DNA of 58,500 nt from Bolinopsis microptera. Taxonomy: Eukaryota > Ctenophora > Tentaculata > Lobata > Bolinopsidae. Location of the stretch: assembly GCF_026151205.1 (NCBI RefSeq), contig NC_087073.1, positions 22,637,487-22,695,986 on the forward strand. Direction: 5' to 3'. Positions 1 through 10,989 of this stretch are shown piece by piece. The stretch's first letter is position 1; each line of letters begins with the position of its first letter. The translations under genes were made by a program, and so were the position numbers. The notes under the pieces are model-generated. The model saw nothing but the letters and a program-made list of their open reading frames with translations. It had not been told where the DNA came from and did not search any database.

Positions 1-3000
1 TCAATCAAGACAACAATCGGGATCACTTCATTATGCGGATCTCTGAACAACATTTCTGACAACACTTGTCTTATATAGATCGCTGCAGCTGTGCCAGAAG
101 TACAGCTAAGTGTTTCAGCAGCGAATATAGAGTGCACGACTCTCTTAACTTTATTGCTTGACCACGCTATCAGGTTTGCTACATTTCCATCTGTAAGGAA
201 AATAATGTAACCACTAGCACTATGCTTGGTTTCGGAGATGTTGCCCAAGCTTGCATCTGTGAAGCACAAGAGGTGTAAGTTTCCTTTCTCAATATCTAAT
301 TTTCTATAGACTACTCTTTTTGGCCCGTCAGCCAATTTCTTTGTTACCTTATTTAAACTTTTAAGGTGTTTAACTTTCTTGGTACTGTAAGTGGAATGTT
401 CCAGAGTGTCAAAGGATAAATCAGGTCTGGTTTGAGAGCTCAACCACAAAAGTTTTCCCAATAGCTTTTGATATTCTACTAATTCCTCCTCCGTGAGGTC
501 ACTTTCTGCTTCCGTACATCTGCTACTAGCTATATCCACTGGTCTTATAGCTAATGCGTAATCTCTTTGATCGACGTATATGTCTTTTTCATTCTGCACC
601 ACTTTCCACCCAAGATAGGTGAATACTCCCGTATAACTTCTGCTGATTTTGAACGTACTGTAGATTGATTTTATTACAGTGTTCTTGAATCGGGTTGTTC
701 CACAGTGCAGTATATCATCAACGTGTGTAACCATCACTCCTTGCAATCTGTTGTTCTCATAATATCTAAACAAAGATTTATCTAACTTTGAGATCTCACA
801 GCTAGAAGTCTCAGTCAGATGTTCCTTAATAGTAACGTACCATCTTCTTGCACTGTCACCAAGTCCGTATAGCGGTTTAAGTAATTTCCAGATTACTCCT
901 CGCTTCCTTATATCACGGGGAGGTTTAACAAATACGTCTCTCATAGTTCCTTTAGCTTGTAGAAAAGCACTGGTTACATCTAAAGTGTCAACAGTCCAAT
1001 TATATGAAGCTGCTAGTGAAAATAACAGTCTAATAACTACCTTAGTTACCGTAGGAGAGTCTTTCCTCATGACACAATTCTCCTCGAAACCTCTAGCAAC
1101 CAGTCTTGCTTTAACTTGCTCATCGTTTTCTCCCTTAGTAGTTACTACCCACCTTGATGATACATGACTTTGTCCCGTATCTTTAGTTTCTTGGTATACT
1201 CCGAATTCTGACAGTCTTTTCAGTTCCTGTTCCTTAGCAACGTCTATCTTCTTTGAGTCCTGTATTCCGATTGCGAAGATATAAGGCTCAGCATCTTCTT
1301 GCGTCAATAGTACAGTTGTATTCCTTTGATTACCTTCTTGTTTCTCAACATGATGCTTTTCCAAATCTACTATTATTGGCTCTTCCACTAGATCCTGTTC
1401 GATTTGAAATGAATTTCTCGAACATTCTGACGTCTTGTCAGCTCTCTTCTCGATCATTCCGTATTTCCAAGGTTCCTCATCCTCAGATCTAAAACGTATC
1501 ACATCTCCTCTAATCAGTCGGATTTTTGTAGAATCCCCAGATATACTATTCCAGATTGAGTTGTCTGTTTCTGTATTAGCTTCATCTACCTCCGTCGAGG
1601 TTTCCGTTTCTGTGGTTTCAGCAGAGACATCTGTTATAGAAGAGACGTCTACATTCGCTGTGTCATCTACATTCACTGTGTCATGAGATTCTATAGATTG
1701 AGCCCTATCTTCTACCAATGTTTGAACAGTTGTTACTGGGGCCTCCTCGTCCTCATCTTCTATATCATCAAACTCTATAGACTGAGTAGTATTTTCCCCA
1801 GGCCTAACCTCCTCCACTGCTGCTCGATAAACCGACTCGGAGATTATAATAGGCTTACCAACATTCCCCTGGCCCTGCAAGGTTGCACCACTTCCTTCAA
1901 TTTGTTCTTTTGCTCTAGATTTAAGAACCACTTTACACGGATGCACTCTCACGATGTGACCCCCGTGCTTGATCAGAACTTGATTAGCAACCTGTCCTAT
2001 TACTGTTGCTGGTCCATACCAGAACTTTTTACTTCTCTTGAAGTACACGAGATCGCCACTGCAATATCTATAGTTAGCTTGCGGAAATATCCTCTGTTGG
2101 AGTGCTCTCTTGAGCTTGTCGTTAGCTTCTAATTCAACAAACTTCAGTCTAGCCAGAGAGAGAGCGTTGAGGTGATCACTGACTATTTTAAGAACACCTT
2201 CGTGGTTTAATGTTCCAGGAGTCATATTTTCTTCCATGATTCCAGGAACCCTTGGGTTTGTTCCGAATACTAGTTGGTGAGGGCTGAATCCGTATGTATT
2301 ACTGAGAGAATTTTTAGCACTAACAGACCACGCTATAGCAATTTCAGGATCACATCTCATTTCTTCTAACAAAGATTTTATCATGCATCCCAAGATGCCG
2401 TTGTGTCGTTCTACAATCCCATTGCACCAAGGTGAATACGCTGGCGATGTCTGAATCTTGATGTTCAGTACTGAGCAAGCTTGGTTAAAACAATCATTTA
2501 CAAATTCTCCTCCATTATCTGATATGAAGGTCGATGGTGGTCCAAATATGGATATCCAATGCTTAAATACCTTATCAAGTATTTCTTGAGCTTCCTTGCT
2601 GATCACTCGAGCTGCCACAGAATACCTTGTTACGGTATCAACCATATGTAGTAAAGTCACCTCATAATTTATAATTTTTAAGTCCATAGCAACGACTTCA
2701 TTAAAAATAGAAGCTTGAGGGATTCCCACTTTCCTCTTCGGAATAGATCTAGTCTTGTACTTCAAGCAAAAATCACATGTTTGATCAATCTTCTCAAGCT
2801 CCTCTATGATCTTATTACCATCTTTCAACTTTGCGTTTTTGATGACTTTACCTATCTTCGCAGCTGATGCGTGAGCGTAGTAACGGTGATAAAAGTCAGC
2901 AGTTTTTCCACAGTCTTGCTCTTTAGACACTTGATAAGTTACTCCACTTTCTTGTCCATCTCCACAACGTGCAATCGGCACAGCTACATGACCCGATTTT

Positions 3001-3050
3001 GTACTCCGCAACTTCTCCAGTGTTTTGCTGTCTTTTATTTTTAGGGTCAT
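1..3050 (-). CDS. pol: Copia-type Pol polyprotein (integrase-RT-RNase H), 3' end outside window
   Basis: Read by hand on the minus strand, this frame stays open from an ATG at 3050 to the window edge, about 1,016 codons. Near codons 54-91 there is an integrase HHCC zinc site (two His, then CDFC). The catalytic Asp-Asp-Glu follow at about codons 119 (VVAMDLK), 177 (FISDNGGEF) and 211 (GIVERHN). An acidic Thr/Glu-rich linker precedes the RT, which shows DVTSAFLQAK near codon 692 and HVDD, in place of the usual YVDD, near codon 777. RNase H is recognised from CFTDAS near codon 932 and AAETLS further on. The product would reverse transcribe and integrate the element. The frame is +1 to gag, and the junction reads stop, one base, start (TAATATG), so reinitiation or frameshifting must make Pol. 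Confidence 0.88.
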   Translation of the reverse strand, partial: MTLKIKDSKTLEKLRSTKSGHVAVPIARCGDGQESGVTYQVSKEQDCGKTADFYHRYYAHASAAKIGKVIKNAKLKDGNKIIEELEKIDQTCDFCLKYKTRSIPKRKVGIPQASIFNEVVAMDLKIINYEVTLLHMVDTVTRYSVAARVISKEAQEILDKVFKHWISIFGPPSTFISDNGGEFVNDCFNQACSVLNIKIQTSPAYSPWCNGIVERHNGILGCMIKSLLEEMRCDPEIAIAWSVSAKNSLSNTYGFSPHQLVFGTNPRVPGIMEENMTPGTLNHEGVLKIVSDHLNALSLARLKFVELEANDKLKRALQQRIFPQANYRYCSGDLVYFKRSKKFWYGPATVIGQVANQVLIKHGGHIVRVHPCKVVLKSRAKEQIEGSGATLQGQGNVGKPIIISESVYRAAVEEVRPGENTTQSIEFDDIEDEDEEAPVTTVQTLVEDRAQSIESHDTVNVDDTANVDVSSITDVSAETTETETSTEVDEANTETDNSIWNSISGDSTKIRLIRGDVIRFRSEDEEPWKYGMIEKRADKTSECSRNSFQIEQDLVEEPIIVDLEKHHVEKQEGNQRNTTVLLTQEDAEPYIFAIGIQDSKKIDVAKEQELKRLSEFGVYQETKDTGQSHVSSRWVVTTKGENDEQVKARLVARGFEENCVMRKDSPTVTKVVIRLLFSLAASYNWTVDTLDVTSAFLQAKGTMRDVFVKPPRDIRKRGVIWKLLKPLYGLGDSARRWYVTIKEHLTETSSCEISKLDKSLFRYYENNRLQGVMVTHVDDILHCGTTRFKNTVIKSIYSTFKISRSYTGVFTYLGWKVVQNEKDIYVDQRDYALAIRPVDIASSRCTEAESDLTEEELVEYQKLLGKLLWLSSQTRPDLSFDTLEHSTYSTKKVKHLKSLNKVTKKLADGPKRVVYRKLDIEKGNLHLLCFTDASLGNISETKHSASGYIIFLTDGNVANLIAWSSNKVKRVVHSIFAAETLSCTSGTAAAIYIRQVLSEMLFRDPHNEVIPIVVLI

Positions 3051-3051
3051 A

Positions 3052-4323
3052 TTATATATCCATGTCTAGTACCATACCCATTTTTGTCATGGTTTGCTTC
3101 GCTAGCAAAAGAGGAATATCGTTCGTCACCACGTATGTTTTCAAAAACATATCTTTGTTGCAAAGGTTAATAGGTATAGTTTTCAAAGCAATCGGCTTAC
3201 CATCTCCAAATCGAAATGTCCTTTCAGTAGTCTCAGTCTGTATCAGTTTCCTCTCTTCTGTAGTCAAAGAGCTTTCATACACCGTAAACCACTCCTTTCC
3301 ACAGATAGTTGCACATGCCCCTGTATCTATCAACGCTTTGTTCGTACATTCACCTGTTAAGTAAATTATCTCTTCTTCGCAATCTGGAAGTGAAAAATCT
3401 GATTCAAATAAAGCGTAGACCTTTCTGCGAGACTCATCATCTTGTTTTTGATGAGATTTAGCAAATGTGTTAAAAGAACACTCAGCGACAACATGACCTG
3501 GTTGATGGCATATAAAACAACTGATCCTTTGGTTACTGCTCCCCCTCATGTAAGACTTTTGTCCTCGTTTCTGTGCATACGGGTTGAATCTAGACTGCCC
3601 TCTATTCTGACCGTAAGGGTTATATCTGTTTTCCCCTCTCATAGGTTGACCAGTGAAGTTTCTTTCATGATCCCCATTTCTGGTCCAGTGCACGTCAGAC
3701 CCCATTTGCTGATCCTCAGTTAGAAAGACGGGTTCCTGCTTTACCACCTCCATTGGAGTACTTTTGAAAGGCAGACTGGATTGATTCTCATTCCTTGTAA
3801 ATCCATCTCCGAATGTCCTTTTTAACTGTTCTTGCATCAAGTTATAAGATAATGTACTAGTGCAAGTTACTCTAACTAATCTGGCCTGTTCATCGTTTAG
3901 GCTAGCCTGATTTAACAGTCTATATGCTAATATCATATCGTCATAGAGCTCTTTGCTTTCTCTCAGCTGTTTAAGGATCTGATACCTCCGCTGGAATTCC
4001 AAGATGTAGTTGTCGATATCTTCTCCATCTCCTCTTCTATATCTCTCAAAGTCGTCTATTGCCTTAAATAAAGACTGAGTACCGTCCTTCTTGTACAGTT
4101 TGTCCAGTTCAGCAATGAGTTTATCAACTCCATCTTCAGCTCCTAGAACCTTTATTGGTATGTTTATAGAAACCTCCTGTGGTTTCCCATTCATGTTCAT
4201 GATAAGTTTACTTGCTTGCTGTTTCACTGATGCTCCGGTTCCAAGCTGCCATATAAGCACTTTTTTCTTCCACGTGCTGTAGTCAGCGCTATCGTCTAAC
4301 ACAGGTATCTCACGAAGACTCAT
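3052..4323 (-). CDS. gag: Copia-type Gag-protease
   Basis: 423 codons from ATG at 4323. The first 200 residues are a helical copia-family Gag (WQLGTG and DDFERYRRGDGEDIDNY are typical in style). A basic Arg/Asn/Tyr-rich linker follows, then a CCHC zinc knuckle, CFICHQPGHVVAEC, near residues 268-281, which would bind the RNA genome. The retroviral-type aspartic protease motif ALIDTGACATICG lies near residue 331 and GMVLDMDI is at the C-terminus. The protease is therefore in the Gag frame rather than the Pol frame. The ORF is intact. The downstream Pol start lies one base after this stop codon. Confidence 0.88.
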   Translation of the reverse strand: MSLREIPVLDDSADYSTWKKKVLIWQLGTGASVKQQASKLIMNMNGKPQEVSINIPIKVLGAEDGVDKLIAELDKLYKKDGTQSLFKAIDDFERYRRGDGEDIDNYILEFQRRYQILKQLRESKELYDDMILAYRLLNQASLNDEQARLVRVTCTSTLSYNLMQEQLKRTFGDGFTRNENQSSLPFKSTPMEVVKQEPVFLTEDQQMGSDVHWTRNGDHERNFTGQPMRGENRYNPYGQNRGQSRFNPYAQKRGQKSYMRGSSNQRISCFICHQPGHVVAECSFNTFAKSHQKQDDESRRKVYALFESDFSLPDCEEEIIYLTGECTNKALIDTGACATICGKEWFTVYESSLTTEERKLIQTETTERTFRFGDGKPIALKTIPINLCNKDMFLKTYVVTNDIPLLLAKQTMTKMGMVLDMDI

Positions 4324-4700
4324 GATTACAGTTTGACTAAAAAAACTCCCAAAGTGTCTCTAAAAAAACTCCAAAATGTCTCTCAATGTCTCTCAAAAGA
4401 AAACAAAAGTTCCACAGTTGTTAGGTCGTTAGGTAGATCGTCCTGCTTCCTGCTATCACTGTTAGATGACTCTAAGTTGACCAATTAAAACCAGTAATTG
4501 TCGTATGTACAAAACCTGTAAAACACAATACTTTATTACATAATAGAATAACTTTACAACCAAATTAAACCAATTCCAAATACATACCTAATAACTAAAC
4601 ATTGTAAATACTTACCGATTGGACGGTAGTGTGCTGCCAATGTTCCACTCCTCCCCAGTCCAATCGGTTATCCTTCTTTGGTAGTCATTGCTAGAAAGGG

Positions 4701-5224
4701 TAAACACGGTTAGAAGTATTCTGTCACGAAAGAGAGAGAAAGGTGTGAACAGTAATAACAGGATGTTATTATTTAGTGCTACAATTTATTTCGGTATTAT
4801 ATATTCGGATATATAATATATATTTATGGATTGATTGTGTAATGAATTGGTGATACGTACATAATACGTACATAATAAAATTGTCTCTTCTCCAAAAAAT
4901 CTGACTAAAAAAAATTGACTCCAAAAAAAGTGTGGTTTTATTGGACACCAACTTTGTGGATTCCTTTTGCCAATAGAATCGTATTTTCGGCATTCTAAGC
5001 CAATTTTGGTATAATCAAGCCAAAAATGAGCCTAACATGGGCCATTTTCTGGTAAATGGCACTGCCCAGATCAACTACATCATTTGGGTGATTTTGGAGT
5101 GTCATTTGTAACATTTGTTTTTAAATTTTAACTTAGTGTTTTACTTAATGCCTAAACTTCTAAAATTTTGTTGTACCTTTTTGAAAAACTTATTAACTTT
5201 AGTTGTATGTGTGCAGGTATCGTG
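4701..5224. other. AT-rich spacer before NCBP2
   Basis: I see no supported coding exon here. The left part may still belong to the copia 5' LTR. Just before the NCBP2 start the sequence ends in a 3'-splice-site-like TGTGTGCAG at 5208-5216, nine bases before the start codon. Confidence 0.4.
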
Positions 5225-7722
5225 ATGGCAGAGCACCCTGCACATTTCAACAACTCCAATAACCGGTTTAGACCGTATCCGAATCATCGAGGGAGAGGGC
5301 GCTGGAACCACAACAAACGCGCACGAATCATTGGACCCAAAGGAGCTGAACTAAGCCGATACCGTGATCAGCAGTACAAGGTTCTTAACATTAAACAACT
5401 TCTCATGAACAATGCAAGGCAATACTGAGCAATTCATTCGCTTTTCATACATAGTACTGAGTACTGCCTTATCAGTCATTTGGTACTACAGAATTAAAAT
5501 CTCTACAAAACCCTCAGGGAAGTAGATATGAACAGGAGCAGAAGTTACTGAAGACCACCACTTTGTACATTGGCAACCTATCCTTTTATACCACGGGTGA
5601 ATAAAAATTAGAATTAGAATTAGAATTAGATTCAAATTTACACAGCCATGTACAATAAAAATAGTAAATAATTTAAAGATGCTTCTATCTGCTGTGCAGG
5701 ACATTCAAATCAGCAAAAAACTGTTCATAGAGTGCCCTTCTAAGGACTAAGAATCAAAACATTTGCCCTTCTAAGGACTAAGAATCAAAACATATAGTAT
5801 ATTTATAAATGATAAGTGAATGAGTATAAAGTATGGTATATTGGTATGCTGGATAAAACATTGAACTGTGGGTATGAAGATAACCATTAAATTATTATAA
5901 ACATTACATAGATATCCACTTTGACATTACGTCAGAATTATGTACAATTATTTACAGGGTAAAACTTTTGGAGAACTATAGTGTTAAAAGTAAGAGAGGC
6001 ATACAGTTCTATACTTCTTTAAATAAAGTTCAAATAAAACGTTAAACGTGAATTACTTTGCCATTTTTGTGAATTACTCTGCCATTTTACTGTCACCAAG
6101 ATGTAACTAGGTCAAATGGAAAATTAGGTCCCACGCAGGAATTAGGTCTCGGCTTATAAGTGTATTTATATTATATATGTCACGCGCCTGACTGTCAGTA
6201 TGGAGTCCAATTTCCCATATACTGTGGAATGGACTCCCTTTACAGGTAAGACAGATTGTGTCTACTAGTCTTTTCAAAGCTGAGGTCACTAAGCATCTAT
6301 GGAAATGTTTATTGGATAGTGAAACAACAGTCTAGCCTAGTCTCTTTGCTCCCCATATTATTATTTTTTATTTTTTAATATACCTTCCTATACTTTCAAC
6401 ATCATATCACACTTCCCCCACACACCTTCTCCCACATTAATGACCATATTAGACCTGTATCTAATGTATCTGGAATTTGACGTATTGAAATACCAATTTT
6501 GACTCTATATCCACAGTTATTCACCATGGATTTGTTTGTTATTAAATAGCTTTTCATAAATTTTTGGATTTAGATTAATTCGATGTAATGGGTCCAAGTT
6601 ACTGCGGACATAGTTCACTATGTGTTTACCGTGTTTGGGTGCCCGTCATATCTTACAGATGGGGGCGATATTTTGAACGATTCTATTTTATATTCATCTA
6701 TTGCTGTACTCTGTAAAATTTGAAAAGTATTTAATAAAAAATACAACTCTAATTGTAACCTCATGTAAACACTCTAATCCGCGTGTAACTTGCAGAGGAG
6801 CAGGTACACGAGGTATTCAGACAAGCAGGTGATTTAAAGAGGATAATAATGGGACTAGACCGACTGAAGAAGACACCATGTGGTTTCTGCTTCGTGGAGT
6901 TCTTTGACAGGGCAGATGCGGAGACAGCTGTGAGGTTCCTTAACGGAGCTAAGCTGGATGACAGGCAAATCAGGACAGATTGGGACTGGGGATTTGACGA
7001 TGGGAGGCAGTATGGTAGGGGCAAGAGCGGTGGTCAGGTAAACACAATTAGCACTACTAAAACAAATGACATGACGATTTAATTGGAAGGAAAATGCGAT
7101 GCTAATTTATCTGAGCAGGTTTAGAGGTGTTAAATGTTTGCTAGGTTTCTGTAATACAGGGTGTTTACGATACATTAGTACGATTTCAAACATCTCTAGA
7201 TTAATTCATGAAGGAGCAATCAGCTACATTTTGCGCTCATTTACTTTGTTAATTGATTACAATTATTTTCCGACCAGTTCTCAAAATTTAAAATATTGTG
7301 CTGTGCCAACATCCTGAGCAATAAATGTGGAGAATATTTCTGCCAGAACTAGTTTGGAAATTGAAAATTTCATGCGAAAATATTAAGGAACTAGTGTAAC
7401 CCGGCCTACGGCCGGGATTTCACTGCCGCAGTTAAAAAGGGTAGGAGTAATTACCCGCTGAGTCAAAACCCGCATTAGGTGACCCAATAGTTTCTTAAAC
7501 AATAATCTCATAATCAGTTATTTCTTGTGGATAATTAAGTCATTATTAGCCATGAGGCACCACACTCCATGATCATAAGGTCTGAACACCGAGTATTACA
7601 CCTCATCACTCCCGTCTTGAACCGCTTTCTATTTTTATTTAAATCGTTATAGAAATTAACCCTTGTTAACTCCGCACCACACCCGCATATTATATTTGAA
7701 AACACGCATAACATTGTCGTAT

Positions 7723-7786
<64 letters not shown>

Positions 7787-10700
7787 GTCCAAACAGACCC
7801 CAAACACTAACAGTCCCCCCTCCCCTAATAAGCTTAAGGTATAACATTACAGCGAATCTTCCAGGCTAATCCAATTATGACGCTACTTAAATGCAGCTAT
7901 AACATATTACACAGTAATGAGAGAGAGAGCAAGCCCCGTAACTCTTGCCGTTCTGCTCACGCAATTTTATGTAACATTTGTGGTACAAAACCATCAATTA
8001 AACCACTTACCATCGGCCGATTTAAAAAAAATTTCCTATGGGCTTCATCAGAGTTTTGTCGACACTATACCGAAAAAATCAGTCCCGTAACTCTTACCGT
8101 TTTTTTTGTATAACCGACCGGAAATTACACACGGACAGACAGACAGACAGACACACACACACACACACATTCTGGTGTTATTAAGGTGATGGAGAAGTAA
8201 CTATGAAATGAGCAAATTTGCTCAATTCTTAACTGGGGCCCTAGTTAACACATTTCAATAGATATTAAGCTAAAAATTGTAGTAAATATTATGTAGTTTG
8301 TCTATAATTTTCATATAATTTTCATACAGAAGAAGTGAAACAAAGTTCAAACGGCAAGTTCAACTTCATACTAGTTGGATCATCAAAATCATAAAAGTAT
8401 CATTAAAAAAAAATTCACAGCGACTAAGGTTAAATCTCTGCCTTTTAAAGGTGAAACAGCTAATTATGATTATATACAAATAAATTCGTGAAACAGCTAA
8501 TTATGATTATATACAAATTATGATTATATACAAATAAATTCGGCAATGGTAATTGTCTGAATTACAGGCAAATCTGAATGATAGGTAGGCAGGGGTGCTT
8601 TCAGTTTTCATCACTCCTCAGTACGTGCCCTAACATTTTCCATCTAGCGATCCTCTCAGTCAAACTATAGACCAGTGTCTTTAACCTCGCACATCATAAA
8701 GACATTTGAGCGTGTAATCAGAAAAAACCTGGTTCGTCATTTGGAAGAGAACATGATGATCAATACGAACCAGCATGGGTTCAGAAAAAAGAGGAGTTGC
8801 ATGACGCAGCTTCTCAGTCACATCGAACAGATCTACAAATCACTCAACAATGATGAAGAAGTTGATGTGATTTACCTCGACTTTGCCAAAGCTTTTGACA
8901 AGGTCGACCATGCAGTGCTGCTAGCCAAGCTTGGTCGATACGGAATTGGTGGTCAGGTTTTAAGGTGGATCAAAGAGTTTTTGCTAAATAGAAAACAAAC
9001 AGTCGTTGTTGAAGGTCGCAAATCATCCTTCCAGCCAGTGGCAAGTGGGGTGCCACAAGGGACAGTCCTAGGACCGATCCTATTTATCCTGTACATCAAC
9101 GATCTGTTGAACAGCATTAGCTATAGTAACGGATTCAGCTTTGCAGACGACACAAAGCTGATTGGGGCTATCCGAGGAATGAGTAGTGTGGAGTTACTGC
9201 AAGATGATCTCAACATAGTCATCGAGTGGTCACGTGTTAACAACATGGAGCTACACGAACAGAAGTTTGAGGTTGTAAACTACCCCCTGAATGGATCAAA
9301 AGCTCTAAGAGAGCTCCCGTTCTACCCAGAGACTGTTGAGTATACTACACCAAAAGGACACGCAATATCACCACAGGAAACTGTCAGAGACCTTGGAGTG
9401 TATGTTAGCAGCAGTAGGTCATGGGGTCCTCACATTGAGAAGACAGTTCAAGGAGCTAGAAAAATGGCGGCTTGGACATTGAGTGCCTTTAGAGACCGGT
9501 CACAAGTAGTCATGCTGACTTTATACAAAAGCATGGTTCGCTCCAAGCTAGAGTACTGCTGTCCAGTCTGGAACCCTACAAAAGTCACAGAGATACAAAA
9601 GCTGGAGACTGTACAGAGATCCTTTACTAGAAAGATATCTGGCTGCCGTGATCTCCAGTACTGGGACAGGCTGAAGAAGCTTAAGTTGATGTCCCTTCAG
9701 AGGCGGAGAGAGCGTTATTCCATTATTCATGTATGGAAAATTCTTAATGAACATGCTCCGAACGATACGGGCTTCGAGTTCAAGTCTCATCAAAGGCATG
9801 GTATTAAGGCAGAGATCCCAGCCATGAACAAAAGCGCACAGTTGTCGGTAAGAACAGATTACGACAACAGCTTTAGAGTTAGAGCAGCTCAGCTCTTCAA
9901 CGTGCTCCCATCGGAGCTCCGGAGTATCACATTGCTAGACAGTTTCAAAGTTGGTCTAGGCAGATTTATGGAACAGTACCCAGACACACCACCGGTTCCG
10001 GGCTACACTCCGACAAACGATAACTCAATGCTGAGCTGGAGGAGGACGCACTCGATGCAGTTGTCCTGAGCACGCCCTGCCAAACTCACCAAAACGTACC
10101 AAAACGTACGTAGTTTACTTTACAGGCTCTGTTACTGAGTAACACTTATAGAACCCTTCGTAGTAAAAGTAGCCAAAAGACAATTCAAAATACTGGCTCT
10201 AAATTTATATCTAAGTCTGTTATTTTTATTGCATTACTATGTTTTCAATTCTCATTAGATCAAATCTTTTTTCCACTAAATGAGTGATAACATATACATA
10301 CTACTATCATGAACATGTAACTAGGCTGGTCCGAGACTGAGCTAATAGTATTGCGCAGTGGGTCTACTTACCTGTAGACTACAGGTAATTAGACCCATTG
10401 CGCACTGGTAACGACTATTAGCTCGGACCGACCTAGTTACATCTTCATGATAGATAAAGAATCATCTGAGCTTATTAATGGAACACTGAGTGGGTGAGTG
10501 ATAGTGTATATAATATATAGTAATAATGTCAATAGTAACATTTGAATCCCTTGTATATTGTTCCATTAAAGTTGGTTTGGGAGAATTAATCTAACAGTTA
10601 TTATGTAATGCTTTTGCACGCAACGTAAGGCTTGAAATCTTCGTAAAACTACATCATTAGAGCCTCAAATTATTTGTTATATAGTAGTGTTGAAAGTATT

Positions 10701-10885
10701 AAAACTGTTATTATATAATTTAACTCATGTGTCATCAGATAAGAGACGACTACCGTCAAGATTTCGACGATGGCAGGGGTGGTTATGGTTATCTTATCCA
10801 GAAGACTCTTCTAGAGACCACCAATGCTCACCAGATGCAAATGCCGCCCTCTATACCTCTACCAGCTGGTGCTGTCGACTCCTAA
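5225..10885 (+). CDS. NCBP2: Nuclear cap-binding protein subunit 2 (CBP20), four exons
   Basis: Exons 5225-5380, 5518-5596, 6796-7037 and 10739-10885 join in phase through GT-AG introns to give about 207 residues. CBP20 pairs with CBP80 in the nuclear cap-binding complex and holds the m7G cap of RNA polymerase II transcripts. The single RRM shows RNP2 LYIGNL (about 68-73) and RNP1 GFCFVEF (about 108-114). The family-specific stretches [19 protein letters not shown] and [12 protein letters not shown] are present, as is the C-terminal [14 protein letters not shown]. The N-terminus is longer than in vertebrates (156 residues) by an Asn/Arg/Gly-rich tail, and the C-terminus also runs on. Intron 3 is 3.7 kb because of inserted repeats, including a sense-oriented LINE. 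An AATAAA lies at 10990-10995, about 105 bp after the stop. Confidence 0.93.
5733..5792. repeat. Tandem 29-31 bp duplication in NCBP2 intron 2
   Basis: Two adjacent copies of a unit beginning TGCCCTTCTAAGGACTAAG. The rest of this intron (5597-6795) shows no coding signal to me. Confidence 0.8.
7391..8170 (-). mobile_element. Possible Helitron-like (HINE/DINE type) repeat, composite
   Basis: On the minus strand a strong hairpin (7-bp arms CCCGGCC and GGCCGGG, 7416-7400) is followed five bases later by CTAG and then T. That resembles a Helitron 3' end. The other side ends in a (GACA)n(CA)n microsatellite at about 8133-8170, a feature also seen in some DINE/mini-me elements. No Rep/helicase coding is present and the 5' TC end was not located. 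The hairpin spacing is shorter than the usual 10-12 bases, so this is tentative. Confidence 0.3.
7730..7783. repeat. (CT)n microsatellite
   Basis: Uninterrupted run of about 27 CT dinucleotides in NCBP2 intron 3. It creates artificial Ser-Leu and Arg-Glu reading frames. Confidence 0.97.
8648..10069 (+). CDS. 5'-truncated LINE reverse transcriptase (CR1/jockey-like)
   Basis: Open from just after a TAG at 8645 to TGA at 10067-10069. The fragment starts inside the RT domain ([10 protein letters not shown]) and has no endonuclease. RT motifs are intact: [35 protein letters not shown] and FSFADDTKL. The downstream thumb and the C-terminal region ([30 protein letters not shown]) are typical of CR1- and jockey-group elements. 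The GTG at 8675 is not a real start; there is no start codon of its own. It lies in the sense direction in NCBP2 intron 3, so it should normally be removed by splicing. With no stops over about 470 codons the insertion is fairly recent. Confidence 0.85.
   Translation, partial: RSSQSNYRPVSLTSHIIKTFERVIRKNLVRHLEENMMINTNQHGFRKKRSCMTQLLSHIEQIYKSLNNDEEVDVIYLDFAKAFDKVDHAVLLAKLGRYGIGGQVLRWIKEFLLNRKQTVVVEGRKSSFQPVASGVPQGTVLGPILFILYINDLLNSISYSNGFSFADDTKLIGAIRGMSSVELLQDDLNIVIEWSRVNNMELHEQKFEVVNYPLNGSKALRELPFYPETVEYTTPKGHAISPQETVRDLGVYVSSSRSWGPHIEKTVQGARKMAAWTLSAFRDRSQVVMLTLYKSMVRSKLEYCCPVWNPTKVTEIQKLETVQRSFTRKISGCRDLQYWDRLKKLKLMSLQRRRERYSIIHVWKILNEHAPNDTGFEFKSHQRHGIKAEIPAMNKSAQLSVRTDYDNSFRVRAAQLFNVLPSELRSITLLDSFKVGLGRFMEQYPDTPPVPGYTPTNDNSMLSWRRTHSMQLS
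10305..10452. repeat. 148-bp imperfect palindrome (MITE-like)
   Basis: The arms pair from TATCATGAA/TTCATGATA inward through TGTAACTAGG/CCTAGTTACA and TGCGCA...GGGTCT/AGACCC...TGCGCA to a short central CTGTAG/CTACAG. It lies in NCBP2 intron 3, between the LINE and the last exon. No target duplication could be defined. Confidence 0.75.
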
Positions 10886-10954
10886 CTTTCTGCCAGATGC
10901 AAATGCCGCCCTCTATACCTCTACCAGCTGGTGCTGTCGACTCCTAACTTTCTG
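10831..10954 (+). repeat. 62-bp tandem duplication of the NCBP2 coding terminus
   Basis: 10831-10892 and 10893-10954 are identical. The first copy encodes the last 17 residues and the stop codon of NCBP2; the second lies in the 3' UTR and still contains a full copy of that coding tail. Confidence 0.95.
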
Positions 10955-10989
10955 CTTACTGAGCTTAGAACAACAACGCTGTTTATATT

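Larger units (their letters stand above)
1..4700 (-). mobile_element. Ty1/copia LTR retrotransposon, cut by window start
   Basis: Minus-strand element with the copia domain order Gag, protease, integrase, reverse transcriptase, RNase H; integrase before RT separates it from Gypsy elements. Both ORFs read without internal stops, so it is probably young. The 3' end and 3' LTR lie outside the window, so the LTRs cannot be defined by comparison. On the minus strand a TATA-like AT run near 4795-4830 and an AATAAA at 4537-4532 suggest that the 5' LTR covers at least about 4530-4830. A 10-bp inverted repeat (4615-4624 with 4658-4667) lies inside that region. The right limit given here is approximate. 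I did not find a convincing primer-binding site. Confidence 0.85.
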
